64,000 nucleotides of DNA from Hymenopellis radicata (taxonomy: Eukaryota > Basidiomycota > Agaricomycetes > Agaricales > Physalacriaceae): contig JADNRX010000131.1 of the NCBI GenBank assembly GCA_015501595.1, forward strand, positions 1 through 64,000, written 5' to 3'. The notes beneath the pieces were generated by a model. That model was not told the origin of the DNA, ran no database searches, and was given only the letters and a program-made list of their open reading frames with translations. Position numbers and translations under genes: made by a program. Positions 47,015 to 58,753 of this stretch are shown here, piece by piece (position 1 is the stretch's first letter; every line of letters begins with the position of its first letter).

Positions 47015-48277
47015 ATGCTGCCCGAAAACCGTCCCCCATTCTCCCCACTCGCATTCCTGTTCTGCATCCTCTGCATCGCTCTATCCTTGATCATCCGCCC
47101 AACATTCGCCCGCTCAACTTTGTTCTTCCCAACTGCCGCCTCCGCCATCTATCTCCTCACGACCACCACCGGCAGCGCGCCGCACGACGATATGATCGGC
47201 TTCGTATACGTCTCTTGCATCATGACCGCGTCGGACTACATGCTCATCTCCGAGCCCCAGCGCGACTTCCGACGCGTCGGCCAACGGGAGGAGAGCATCG
47301 AGACTGCGCCATTGTGGGATCGCGTCAAGTGGGGGTTCAAGCTGTGGTCGAGCATCCGCGGGATAGGGTGGCAACATGAGCCCAATGTGTTTCCGCGTAG
47401 AGCAGCGCCTGGAACGCCCAGGGTGTACTTTATTGGGAGGCAGATCGTCGGGATTTTGGGATGGATGATAGTATGGGATTTGGCCACGATGTATGGTCGG
47501 CAGTGCCCTGCATTTGCGAAGGAGGGGATATCGTTCAGAGAGCGACCGTGGTTCTGGAGGACCGTCGACATGTTCGTTTGGGTTCTGATGCCGATGGCAA
47601 ACGCAAATATCTCCGTGGCGGTCTTTAGTGTAGTTTCGGTGACGATGAAGCTCTCACGTCCGGAGGACTGGACGTCGTCGATTGGAAAATGGTCTGACGC
47701 GTATACATTGAGAAGGTTTTGGGGGTAAGTGGGTCTTGGTCTCAGATGAACGTTATTAATGCTGCCCATAGCCGCGTCTGGCACCAGTATCTGCGAAAGG
47801 TAAGCATGATCCTACCACAATGAAAATACAACTACTCACCCGACTTAGTTCCTCTCCGCACACGGGCAATTTGTTACCCGACGCGTCCTTAATCTTCAAC
47901 CTGGCACAAAAGCATCCTCATACGTCCAGCTATACGTCGCGTTCATCCTGTCGGCCCTTATGCATTGGTTGAGCGAAGTCACCCAGCTGTATGACCATTG
48001 GAGCCAAAGCACCGCCTCTATATTCTTCCCACTGCAAGCTGTCGGGATCACTTTTGAGGACGGTGTCATTGCCATCGCACAAAAATGGGGTATAAAGGCG
48101 CCAGAAGGTGCTCCACCACTATACTTGCGCGCAGTTGGGTATCTCTGGACATATTTGTGGTTTGCGATGGTAGGGCCGATATGGTGGGATGCGCTGCATA
48201 GAGCAGGTTTTTTGGAAGCGCTTTACATGCCGAAAAGCCTAATCCTTGGGGTATGGAAGGGGAAGTGGGAATATTGA
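47015..48277 (+). CDS. Wax synthase-like membrane O-acyltransferase (MBOAT_2)
   Basis: Exons 47015-47724, 47772-47799 (28 bases) and 47849-48277 give 388 residues. Several hydrophobic segments start at the N-terminus (FSPLAFLFCILCIALSLII). The family signature runs across the small exon: RRFWGRVWHQYLRKFLSA; a later ALMHWLSEVTQLY holds the candidate active-site His. Relatives include plant-type wax synthases and fungal acetyltransferases that modify terpenoids. Acts in a membrane, likely ER, transferring an acyl group from acyl-CoA to an alcohol. With four P450s in the window a tailoring role in a metabolite pathway is possible, but this is inference. Start at first ATG of the exon. Intact. 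Confidence 0.85.
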
Positions 48278-49098
48278 CAGTCTCGCGTTTCATGAATGCC
48301 ACATGCGTTATTCAATGGACACGTCGAAGCATTTTCTTCAGCCTGGAGATGATGGTGGTTCCAGTTCAAGTAGCGATCGCCGTCGGGTGACCTGGGCGAT
48401 CATTTGGTCACGTTTGTTGTGGCGTCCTCAGATTCTGACTCCTAAAATCAGAGCGTCCTAAAGAGCTTTGTGGGCAATTGCATACGTAGTCTAGAGGATC
48501 AAGGACCGGCAGACTGGGATCAGATGAAGCATCGAAAGAAACTCACTCCGAGTAGCTCTGAGTCGAGGCTTTCGGGTCTTCCTGCGACGATGGCGGGACT
48601 GGAGCGATATCAACATCCTCCATCCTGCGTCGCCTTGTCCTTGAATTCAGAAGACCCGTCGGAATCCGCTTGCACTGCTGTGTACGCCGTGCCTGATAGC
48701 GCATTCGTCGGAACTTCGTGGTCAGAAAGAAACAGAAAGAGACCTAACAAATTCGAACACAAGAAAGACAGAGGCCGGGAGGCGTGGGCGTATCGTCCAT
48801 GTCATCCAACAAGTCTCAAGTTTAAGTAATTCCCTGCGACAGAGCGGTACTCGTCTTGCGATAGGGTTAAGACGTATGCGCCATGGCTCGTTGGGACGCG
48901 CACTTCATAGTGATGAAAAGATAATGCACAAATTGTCCAGAATGTACAGTACAGTAAGTATAGGAAGCTTATTATATGTAGACCTTGTAATGATGAAAAC
49001 CCGTAATAGCGCGACGAGTGGAATCGATAGCAATGTACAAAAAATGTACGGTAATCACATAGAGATCACGAAGGAAACGGAAGAAAGGAACCTTTACT
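48278..49098. other. Intergenic
   Basis: No gene supported. A 119-residue plus-strand frame at 48470-48829 has no recognisable domain. About 48940-49098 resembles 45930-46060, the shared 3' flank of ATPase copies. Confidence 0.45.
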
Positions 49099-50527
49099 TC
49101 AGGGCAATGGGACTAACGGTTCGGAGGCCGACTGCCCAGTCCGCTTCCGTAGTTCATCGAGCACACCAGACATGCTGTAGGTTCTCGGCAAATGGAATTT
49201 CGAGTCGAACGCATCAACCCTCCCAACGACATCGTTCACAAAGGGCTCGACATCTTCAGCGGGGAGCCTTTCTGCGGTAAGGGCAGAGATTTCTGACTTG
49301 GTGAAGCCCAAACAGCGATTGACCACATCCGACTCGGATCGATCGATGGTAATGTTGTCGAAGACGTGGGTTCTATAGCTTGAACCAGGGGGAAATGGAG
49401 TCCAGTCTGGCTCATGCGAGAGCGGTGAAGCGACAGCAACACCTCCAATGACACTGCCCTTGCGTATAGCCGCTTCAATGGGGGCAACGAGCAAGCGATC
49501 AAGAACGCTGCGGATGTCTTCGATGTTGTCCTCTGTGGACTTCATGAGAGGAGCATTCAAGTTGTCGATGAGTATAACAACACGAGTGTTGCAGCTTATG
49601 GCAAGATTCTAGGAAACGGATGAGTTTTGAAATCAACAGCGAAAGCAAGGACAGGTACGCACCATCACCCATGTGAAGTTGGAGCAATGCCTGCCTAAGT
49701 ACATCCGGTGGTTGATTTCGTGTTGGTTGAGGTCGAGAAGGTCCCGGTAACGCGACAAGAAACTGCCTAAAGCGGTATTCATGTATGCGATGAGGCTAGC
49801 GCGAAAGGCGGCGATGTCCGACGAAAGGTTGTCCAGGTTCAGGTAAAGAACGAGAACATCGTCGTCGAGTGGGGAGTAATGCGGGAACACTTGACAGAAT
49901 TCTTCGCGATGATTGATGTCCAAGATGTTAATCATCATGGAAAGGAGGCTTGTCTTTCCAAAGCCTGGAGGGCGGCGAATCAAGGTGAGGCGGTCGTCTA
50001 GCGACTGATCACAAAGCCTCTTAATTTGAGGTATTTTGCTGACGAAGATGGTTGGTGTTTTTGTGAGTATATCGAAAGTGGCCGGTCTTGCGTGAGGAAG
50101 GCGCTACGATGAATTAAGAATAGGCAATCTCTAAAGGACGTAGACAACTCACCCTTTCGCCAGACACACGTCCTACGCGTATATGCTTGCTTAGGCGAGC
50201 GGGCTTGCGATATTTCGCTGGAAAGGTCTCTAACTCTTCTGTCCATGACTCGGACTCGACTTCGGAATCTTCTTGGTCGTCGCCTGAATAGCTGGAGGAC
50301 AGGTCCGACTGGTCTTTGTCGTCTTCCGAGTCGCTGGAAGAGGAACCCGAAGAGTAATCTGTTCAGTTGTTAGTCGACTAACAACATGGCAGTCAACAAT
50401 GAGAGCCTACCACTATCATCAGAGTGAGGAGACGCGCTGCCAGATTCGGGACCTGACAGCGAATAGTAGGCGTAATCAAATTGAGGAATGGTTCCAGAGA
50501 AGGTAGCTTGGAGATTGTAGACGCCAT
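49099..50527 (-). CDS. AAA-ATPase-like protein (PF09820-type), copy 2, frameshift in exon 1
   Basis: Exons as in copy 1: 50411-50527, 50153-50358, 49663-50103 and 49099-49608. Walker A is RRPPGFGKTS, Walker B-like VVILIDN, and the end is STYSMSGVL-like followed by LRKRTGQ. Exon 1 is 117 bases here against 118 in copy 1: a one-base loss after CAGGTC shifts the frame from the shared ATG, so that start no longer reaches the acidic exon. An upstream ATG at 50594 is in the right frame and could give an alternative N-terminus. All later joins are in frame. Divergent from the large gene at 50936. Either slightly damaged or using a different start. Confidence 0.7.
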
Positions 50528-50935
50528 GGTAGATGATGGTGGTTGTAGAGAGAGAGGACAAAAGCTCAGATCGCCCTTTCGTTGTTCTGACCACGTGACT
50601 TGCCGATGATGGCCGAACGCGTTCGATCGCATCAGTCCGATTTAGTCTTCGTTGTTCTTGACTTCAGCTTTCACTTGTCGACCTCCTCCACGACATGTCA
50701 GAGGCTACATCTCTTCACTTATCTTGTGTCTCGCACCTTAGCGCGTCCTCGTTCAGACAATGGCGTGCAGGGACTGCCTGGGGGTCTAGGTAACGTGGCT
50801 CGCATTGACCGCGTCACGTTATCTGCACTTTGTACAATGGCGCGTCGCTTTGTCTGCTGCCTCAGTGCCTTTGTTTTGTCATTCCGTCTTCTCTTACTAC
50901 TACCAACATCCCCCACTCCACCTATCGCCGTCACC
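50528..50935. promoter_or_regulatory. Bidirectional promoter of the A2 / ATPase-2 pair
   Basis: 408 bases between the two shared start codons, near-identical to the reverse complement of 30411-30836. The E-box CACGTG is at 50592-50597. In this copy ATG at 50837 is in frame with the large gene (33 extra codons, MARRFVCCLSAFVL... a hydrophobic leader), whereas in copy 1 the same ATG is out of frame. Confidence 0.7.
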
Positions 50936-53914
50936 ATGTCACAGTCCGAACCCCCACAGTCCACCGACCATCCTATCTCGTTCGTAGTTGCTGCTGCAGG
51001 TCACACCCATGGCATAGCCTGCATGTCGTACGACGTTGTTGCCCAGAACCACTCCCAAATCACCCCTAGCTTCATTGCAGACGAAGTGAACCGCCAGCAT
51101 GGGGCGAAATGTCGTTGTCCATGGCATGGTAGCCGAAACTTAATCTATGCATTTCCGGTGGACGTCAATGACTTGTTTGTCTCTGACAGGCTAAAGGATA
51201 TGTCCTTTTCCAACCCGCCCAATCCGCATGCTTTGATTCCCTCCCTAAAGGACTGGGCGCTAGCTCCTGGCTTTACTGCCAGTCTTCCCGCCAATCAGGC
51301 CCATTTTATCATTTGTCGGGAGCCGAATGATGCTCTCAAGCGAAAGGCCTCGTCCTCCTTCCACGAGGAACAGCGTTCGACAACCAAGCAAAGCAAGTTG
51401 GCCGATGACTCCCAAGTTGAAGTGACAAAGTTCGGCAACCGGAGAATATTCCAAATCGGAGCTAAGTCCACTCCTCCCGGACGATGTATAGTGAGTTCGA
51501 ATATATCCTGTTGGCAACTACTAACCTTACCTGCTCAGTTTGTTCCGACAGATCTTTATGGAGCGTTCCGCCCGACCAAGCGGCGAATAGTGTTTGCAGA
51601 TTCAACGAACATCATTGCGAGCGCTTTCGACATCGCCGGTGACACAATTGGATGGGGTTTCTATACTTCTTCCGAATCGTTGCTAGACTCGCAGTTTCAC
51701 CAGTCGTCCTTCATAGCTTTTTTTGACGCCCATCCAAAGTATGCATCCGCGTTCCGGCGCATCTTTGGTGAATCCTTCGTAGAAGCCTGGATGGAGATAA
51801 CTTCAGACTCTGCACTTCATTCTCGATCGTTTGTACTAGTCTTCACGTTTAACGACATCACACCACTGGACATCGATGCTAGGAAGTTCGAGGATGACGT
51901 CGAGCAAGCGGTGTATACTGGAGTCGTCGCCGCTGCCAGTAAATACAGAGAGTTTCCTGGAATGGAATCTCTGAGCGAGCTCATTGAGGGCTGTACGGGC
52001 AGCCAAGCGCTGAAACTAGTTTTGGTACGTCAAAACGTTCTTCTATGTTTCGCTCACTGTTCTAATTCCGCTGCTTATCACAGTGCCATATCGCTAAGAA
52101 GCGCTCATCAGGCGTATTCGACATTGATATCGTCGTCATGGTTGAGGCATACGACGATGCAGCCCGGATTGCGCATAGTGCTGCTATCACCGGCGTGCCG
52201 GAAGACCATGTTCCTCTCGGAGTTGTCACCAATCTCTTCAAGACATGCTTCTACTCTATTCTATCCATGTTAGATCCCATAGACAACAGGCCTGTCATAC
52301 AAAGGCTCATTCTTCAAGGCGTTTCTCCCGCTTTTACGGAGAATCTCCGTCTGTCGTTGCCAGTTAAGGATCTCAGCGGTATTCCCGGCGTTCCAGGTCT
52401 TACTTCGGGACAAATAGAGGCCCAGGTTGCTGTCATTCTTGGTGTCGACAGTACTGTCGACCCTCGTGTCAAGCATGCGATCTCTGCTCTCGCACAATCT
52501 TGTCCGGGCTACAGTTACACAGACAACAGTACGGCGGATATCACATATAGTTTCCCCAGGAAATATCTCAATGCCTACTTCTCCACCATCGCAGAAAACC
52601 CGAACGCGACTTCCCAGGACATTAAGAATGCTCTTACCTCTCATAGAGTGAAGGCTTCTATCATGCCGGAGAGCGTCTTGGCCGCGGCCAGCAAATTGTA
52701 CGGTCGGGGAATCCAATTCTGGGACAACAGTACGGCTTCAGATCTGCTGAACGAGAAGCTGCAGGTACGAGTAGCACAGGGCTGCCGGCGTCGACTCAGT
52801 TATCGTAACATCCCGAAGGATGTGGTCACTGCTGACTCTGGCATCGAGATCACCGAGATTACGCCACTTCATGTCGCTCAGTTTCTCTTTGAGGAAGGCG
52901 CACTCACTTGGCGTGCCGGCTTGGACAAGCGTTGTTGTTACAAATTCCCTAGCGTTGCCATGAAGAACCAGGTCTGTCCCTTTTCTGCAAACTTCTCGAA
53001 CCAATGACTCCTAACTTCTGCATCAGTTTATTCGCGACGTCGTTGAACGAAGTTTACTCAGGACTTTCAAATTTCCCGCGAGGTATAAAGAGCCTGCAGA
53101 TCTTTGGCTTAAAGGAGTGTTGTCGAACCACTTCAAGAACCGTCCGCTAACCTCGGTGGTCCACATAGTAGAGAATGTGCCGCAGACGGCGTTGGACATC
53201 ATAGCGGAGGTATCGCTGCCTAGCAGCGGCGAACTGTGTGGCCACTCTTTCATGGAACTCAAAACGCAGCTGGGGAAGAGGATCGACAATGCCATGTTTA
53301 TCTACAAAGGTCCTGAGCCCCGACGTCCGCGGGCGTCCTTTTGGGAGTTGAAGAGTATTCCGATCGGGGACATCCTAGAGGCTACCCTGTGCTGCACTCT
53401 TCCCAGGGAGTCGGATAACAGCTTATCGTACTCTGCATTCCCTCGCATAGAGACGTTTATGGAGGACCTGAAAGCCTTTCCCGCATCCGAATGGGATGCG
53501 AAAGACTACTCGGAGAATCCCAAGCATTGGCCGACGCTCCCGACCGCGCGTGCCACGGGATGGAAGCCAACGAAGTTGAAGGATCTATTCTACTGGGGAT
53601 ACGATAATTCGGATCCAAAGAAAAGAGGCGTTCGAGTGAAGTACAGTATCTTCAACGTGATATTCCAGTCGGATATACAGGTGTGGCAATACGGCAAGGA
53701 AGTCGCTAAAGATAGCAAACCGTCCAAAAAGGGCGGCTTTCCAGATGTGGGCGGTTTGCGGGATGAACGCGTTCGAGCTCTGCCCCCGTCAAAGACGGTC
53801 AACGACAGTATTGACCTCGGGATTGTCATCCTTGTAGCCGGACGTTTTATCATCACAAGGAACGTCGGCAGTGTAAAGACTCAACGGGAATTTCGTATTA
53901 TGACCCAGCGTTAA
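50936..53914 (+). CDS. Large protein with PD-(D/E)XK nuclease-like motif, copy 2 (module partner A2)
   Basis: Exons 50936-51490, 51539-52024, 52084-52971 and 53027-53914, 938 residues, all in frame with the same intron positions as copy 1. Shared landmarks: EVNRQH, CPWHGSRN, SLSELIEGCTGSQALK, then in the last exon FMELKTQ (Glu ~720), RIDNAM (Asp ~730), FWELKSI (Glu ~750, Lys ~752). A run rich in Lys/Arg/Ser at NDALKRKASSS resembles a nuclear signal and is kept in both. The two copies look roughly half identical by eye, yet the motif and splice sites are preserved, implying selection. If ATG at 50837 is used, a hydrophobic leader is added. Function not known; nuclease call is inference. Confidence 0.75.
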
Positions 53915-54449
53915 ATGTTGATCATGATGTACCATCTGTACCCTAACCTTCCTTTTCATATCTGTACTATTTAATACCACTGTATCCGTAGCACAACCAA
54001 ATATCAACCTATCGTTCGTTACTACCTCAGCTCAGCAACTGCGCTGCAAGTGTTTCTTTTGGTGGGTACGTAGTACTAAGCATACCAGGCTGTATTCCGA
54101 CTGGCACTCAAATTGTAAAGCCCTTCGTGCTCTACAGTCTATGGGCGTACATGGTTCGCAGATATAAGGGCAAGAGTGAGTGGGTGCTACGAACACAGCA
54201 CAGCTGCGCTACTGATCAGGCGAATAGTGCAACGAGGCGAGGCGGCACATCCGTCACGTTGCATAGCTTGGCCACCCACACGCCAGATCAATGACACGTA
54301 ACAGTGCGTTCCCTTAAATCCAGACGGGGGTTCTATTTCAACTGGAAAGACAGCAGATTTCTGTTATTGTATGACGAATCTTGTCTGTAGAGGTTCGTAA
54401 ACATGAAGCGTGTTAGATCAAATAGTCCTGGCCTTCGGAATCGTCAGTA
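53915..54449. other. Intergenic, convergent 3' ends
   Basis: No gene or repeat seen. Confidence 0.5.
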
Positions 54450-55781
54450 CTACAGCACACGCCATTTGAATACGCCCGTACCGCATGAGCTCAATACGAG
54501 ATCGAGCCCTCCATCCCTCAACTCCCGCAACACCTCCCGATCGCCAGTGGGATCTCTCCACTTCACATGACGGATACACCCGTCACACTCGTCTCTCAAA
54601 AGGGACACATGCACCGTTAACATCTTTCGCGACCTAACAAAAGCACACACGGAAGGAGCGACTGTGTAGACATCAGATTCATGTTCTGTGTCGGCGTGCC
54701 GATGCGATGCGCCCACAACGAACATTGCGAAATGGTCTAAACGGGGCAGCAGCTGCTTGTCGAGAGTTAGCCAGTGAAATGGCTGCACTGGGCCGCTCCC
54801 GCGCATCACCAGCGCCAGATTCTCAATAGTACTGGCATTTTCTGCAATGGAAGCGAATTCGCCAGGCTGCATACCCGTGATGAATAGACCGTGAAGGTTG
54901 TTTAACCTGGACCTCTGGAGAAATGACGCCAAGAGTCCCTGGTTTTGGGGATGGAGCGTTACTCGTAACGATTCCAGGTTAGGGAGACATAGTTGATGCA
55001 AGAAGACATCGTTTTCCACCCACAAATGATGCATATTAGTATACGTGTGTATGCATCCTTGCGTTGGAAGAACCCGTTCCGCCGAGCCAAACATATCGTC
55101 TTTGAAGGTGACCGCGAAACCCTCGAGATTTGGAGATTGCCGCGGAATAGAGAGGAGGTAATCGAGGGACCGCGGCTGGGTGTACATGTAGCGAAACTTT
55201 TGGAGGCGGTCCCAAGGCAGCCCAAATTCCATATCTACCTCCAAATTGACATCCTTCAAGTTGGAGGCGACAAGGAATGTATCAAATGAAGGCGGTTGGA
55301 GCGGCGCCTCCGACGATGTGGATGTACTTTCCAGGCTGAGTAGTTCTAGAGTACTGAGATCGCTAAGAACATCCGATGCCAGAAATGATTGGAGGGTCGG
55401 CGCGGGAATACTGAAGATCACAGACTTCCATCGATGACTTTCGGCTGCGAGCATCCGTAGTGCTGTCCACGCTTTACGATCGTCGCTAGAAACTCTAGGC
55501 ATGTAGAATTCAAAGGTCAGGGGGTATGTACGTGATCTTCTCAACGTTGCGGCCAAGGCGTCGGGAGCGAAAGCGGTAGACAAGTCGATTACGAAGGTGG
55601 CCCACAAGCGTGAATACCCCAGCGACGTGGTCCTCCAGCTCCGACAAACGCGAGAAAGATTCCAAGGGAAAGTTGTCGTATGAGTGTCATGCAGTTCGAC
55701 CTGTACGTTCCCGACTGCAGAGAGGAAAATTTCGGATAGCAGCTCTGCCGGGCAGTGCGCAAAATTCAAGGACGCGTCCAT
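54450..55781 (-). CDS. F-box / leucine-rich-repeat-like protein
   Basis: ATG at 55781 begins MDASLNFAHCPAELLSEIFL, an F-box, followed by FPWNLSRVCRSWRTTSLGYSRLW, the rest of the F-box in the typical agaricomycete form. About 360 residues of irregular leucine-rich sequence follow, without an intron. 443 residues. The frame stays open upstream to 55895 with an apparent intron (GTACGT...CTTGTAG, about 55808-55866), so a short extra N-terminal exon is possible. Such proteins act as substrate adaptors for SCF ubiquitin ligases. Target unknown. Confidence 0.8.
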   Translation of the reverse strand: MDASLNFAHCPAELLSEIFLSAVGNVQVELHDTHTTTFPWNLSRVCRSWRTTSLGYSRLWATFVIDLSTAFAPDALAATLRRSRTYPLTFEFYMPRVSSDDRKAWTALRMLAAESHRWKSVIFSIPAPTLQSFLASDVLSDLSTLELLSLESTSTSSEAPLQPPSFDTFLVASNLKDVNLEVDMEFGLPWDRLQKFRYMYTQPRSLDYLLSIPRQSPNLEGFAVTFKDDMFGSAERVLPTQGCIHTYTNMHHLWVENDVFLHQLCLPNLESLRVTLHPQNQGLLASFLQRSRLNNLHGLFITGMQPGEFASIAENASTIENLALVMRGSGPVQPFHWLTLDKQLLPRLDHFAMFVVGASHRHADTEHESDVYTVAPSVCAFVRSRKMLTVHVSLLRDECDGCIRHVKWRDPTGDREVLRELRDGGLDLVLSSCGTGVFKWRVL

Positions 55782-56405
55782 CTTGTTCGAGAATAATCCT
55801 GCGTATCCTACAAGTCCAAAGTGGTCAGCCTTCGGCGTGGTTACTACAAATAAAGAACGTACCGCGAAGTTATCTAGGTTCAACGCCTCGTGCACTCCAG
55901 GACAAGTGTGCGTAATTCAAGGCTCTTTGATTGAGATGAGCACATGTTTTTCATAGACGAACGATGGACGGACTACTAACAAGAATCGCTTGAGGTTGAA
56001 ATGGTGGTGGTGGTCAGGACCAAGTGTGTATGTGCCGCCGGCAAGTACACTTCCTGTTTGAAACCTTACAAGAGGAGCTAGACAAGAAGGAAATTGGCGG
56101 GAAAAGAAGGTTGCATACAACACATCACGAATACTAATAATTGACAAGTTTCGAATATGAGCAAGGCGGAGCAGGCGAGCGCAAACTTGAACGACCATCT
56201 CGCTACTAAGCGCACGTATTACTAGAACCACCAACTGGGCTTGAATCAAGTCCCTTAACTTCTCGGCCATCTGCTTATCGAAAACTGTGTAGATTGTGAA
56301 GAGACGCATGTAGTTACACAAGTATCGACTAAAAGCAGCTAGATTCGCGACATTAGAAGACAGAGGAGAATCGTGATTTCGAAGGAACACTCGTGATGAC
56401 AATAC
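55782..56405. other. Intergenic
   Basis: F-box promoter or 5' exon at the left; the minus-strand frame 55917-56402 has no known motif and I do not call it. Confidence 0.4.
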
Positions 56406-58710
56406 TCAGGCCTCGTTGCGCGCAGCCCTAATCCTCAACGAAAGCTGAGAGCCTTTCTCCCTCTCAGACTCAAGGGTTGGCGTCATAAGCTGAGAAGCCT
56501 CACGACGGAAATCATTGACACTCGCCGAGCTGATGAACTCGAATTCGAACTTTCCGACGAGTTCAACCAGGAAGGCGTGCATTTCCAAGACGCTGCGAAA
56601 TCACAGGTTTATCAGAAGGGTTGTGCCAGTGAAAAGAAAGTTGATACGCACGCGAACCGCCAGCCAATGCAAGAGCGCGCGCCACCGACGAACGTGAACC
56701 TGATAAAAGATGAGATAACTACATTCACTTCGGACCAGCGAGGTTCTTACAAATTGCCGTAGACACCCAAGGAAACCTTGCTCTTCGGAGAATCCGCTCT
56801 CAACCAGCGATCAGGATTGAACACATCTGCATCTTCTCCAAAGATGGCCTTGTTCCTGAATGATAGCGTTGAGAAATATGCAAGAAAACAAAAAAAAATC
56901 GACTAGCCTGTTGTAAGCGGCAACGGACGTGATAATCTTGGTGCCCTTGGCGATAGGAAGCTCGTTCAATACCTCGCCCGTGTCGAGGGTAAGCGGGTCA
57001 AGAAGCGGAAGAACCTCGTCTCCTCCTGCCACTCTGAACGTATTGTAAAAGATGGGGTGGACGCGGAGAGTCTCCTGCGGAGCCCAGTGGCTTTAGTGCC
57101 TGGCTTGAATGTGTGAAGATTTTCAGACTAACCTTGACCACGGCTGTCAGGTAGGGCATGTTGTCGAAGTCGGACGATGTATAATCCGTCTTTCCCATGG
57201 CGCGAATCTCAGCTCGAAGACGCTTCTGAATCTCCGGTTGTTTACAGATTTCGAAAAACGCAAACGTGAGCGAGTTGGCCGTCGTTTCGTGTCCGGCTAA
57301 GATAATAGTACTTCAACGGCGCGTCAATAATGATCAGATGGTTGATCGTGGACGTCGTACTTCATCTGTCCAAGCACTTCCTTCTCTTCCAATCGAGTTT
57401 CCGGTTTCTCGGAGTGGTTCGCCTTGACTGAAAGATCGCAATATCAGAAGAATGGTAGCTAGATATGAAAGTAGTCAACAGACCCAGGAGAGAAAATATG
57501 TCCCGGCGACTCTTGCCTTCCAGGAGCGCTGCCGTCTTCTCTTCAACCAGTTTTCGGGCAACTGAGGTGGAGAGTTTGTTGGTCTCAAATAGATGGGCCA
57601 TGCGTCGAGGTGGAAAGTATTTGAACAAGAAGTTTACAACTGCCAGCGGAATCTCGTCGACAATACCCAGACCCAGGATGGAGCTCTTCGTCGGCAGACC
57701 AAACACGTCGAAGCTAGTAGAAAGTATCAAGAAATCTTGGATGCACTACAAGTCAAGAAAGTATACATACAAGAGATTCGTGTACATATCGGCGAGGGCA
57801 TTGCCAGTGTTGTCGAGGGCCCGAACTGGTAATCAAATGCAGCTATGACGGGTTGAGTCGCAACCAAGCTCTCGAAATGTTTTACTGACCTTCACCGATG
57901 GCATCCAAAGTTGCGCGCGAGATCCACCATGGAATGGATACAACGGTCATCTGCTGGGCATCGGAGGCAATAAGGTCTTGCCATTTCTGCGCCAACTTAT
58001 AACGACGTCAGATTGTCACGTTAATGGCCAAGCTGCTGAGTCCTCACCTTCCCAGCAGCTCCAGAGAAAACCGGCAAGAACGACCTCGATTCCGGACCGC
58101 CAAAACCAGGGAGCATAATCTTTCTGGTGCGTTTGTGATCATGACCTAGTCGAATAGCTGGATCAACAGCGACATCTCGTTCAAGCTTGCAAGTACCTTC
58201 GATGACCGTCAAGCCAGGTCCAAAGAGGGCACGAATGATAGCCGAACGACCGGTAGGTTTGGGGAACCGGTAGCTAGCCGTGTGATAAACATACTGAATG
58301 GCCTTCGGATCCGTGATCATGAGGCGGTCTTCCTAAGAAGAATTTGAGACCAGCCCAATGGTCGAAGGGTAGACGAAGTTACCCCAAGGGGAGCCTTGAC
58401 GCGGACGACGCCTCCAAATTGCTCTTGCCATCGGAAGTCTGCCTGTAGATAATGAGGATGGCATGCGGGGATAGATAAGGATTTGAGCTACCTCTCCAGC
58501 GGGAGCTTCCAAGAATTCGATCCAATTTCCTTGGTATCGTCAACGATCATGTACGTTGTGCGACAGTGCCGGCATACCGTACAACCAGGAGAAAGAGGGG
58601 GGCCCTCTAACATGCGAAATAGAGATACGTCGTTGGAACCTCTTGTAAACGAGGTAGAGGGCCACGACACAGGCAAAAGCGCTGGCAAAAGTCAATGCGT
58701 AGTAGAACAT
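56406..58710 (-). pseudogene. Cytochrome P450 (P450-4) with a one-base frameshift
   Basis: The fourteen-exon layout is complete, from ATG at 58710 (MFYYALTFASAFACVVALYL anchor) to TGA at 56406-56408. Helix AGHETT, ETLR, PDRW and haem loop FVGGARSCIG are all present. In the exon coding AAFDYQFG, the bases read TTCGGGCCCTCGAC where P450-1 has one base more, so the frame breaks at about 57817-57820 and is restored only by reading the next frame (LDNTGNALADMYTN). No intron can repair it. All other joins are clean, so the lesion is recent or a sequencing error. Close to P450-1 and P450-3. Confidence 0.8.
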
Positions 58711-58746
58711 GTTAAGTTTGTGCTGGAAAGAGTGGTAATCCTTCGC

Positions 58747-58753
58747 CTATATA
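58747..58753 (-). promoter_or_regulatory. TATA box of P450-4
   Basis: TATATAG on the minus strand, about 37 bases before the ATG at 58710, the same spacing as in P450-1. Confidence 0.5.

Noticed and set aside
55917..56402. 161-residue minus-strand frame
   Set aside because: No motif; lies between P450-4 and the F-box gene with nothing to support it.
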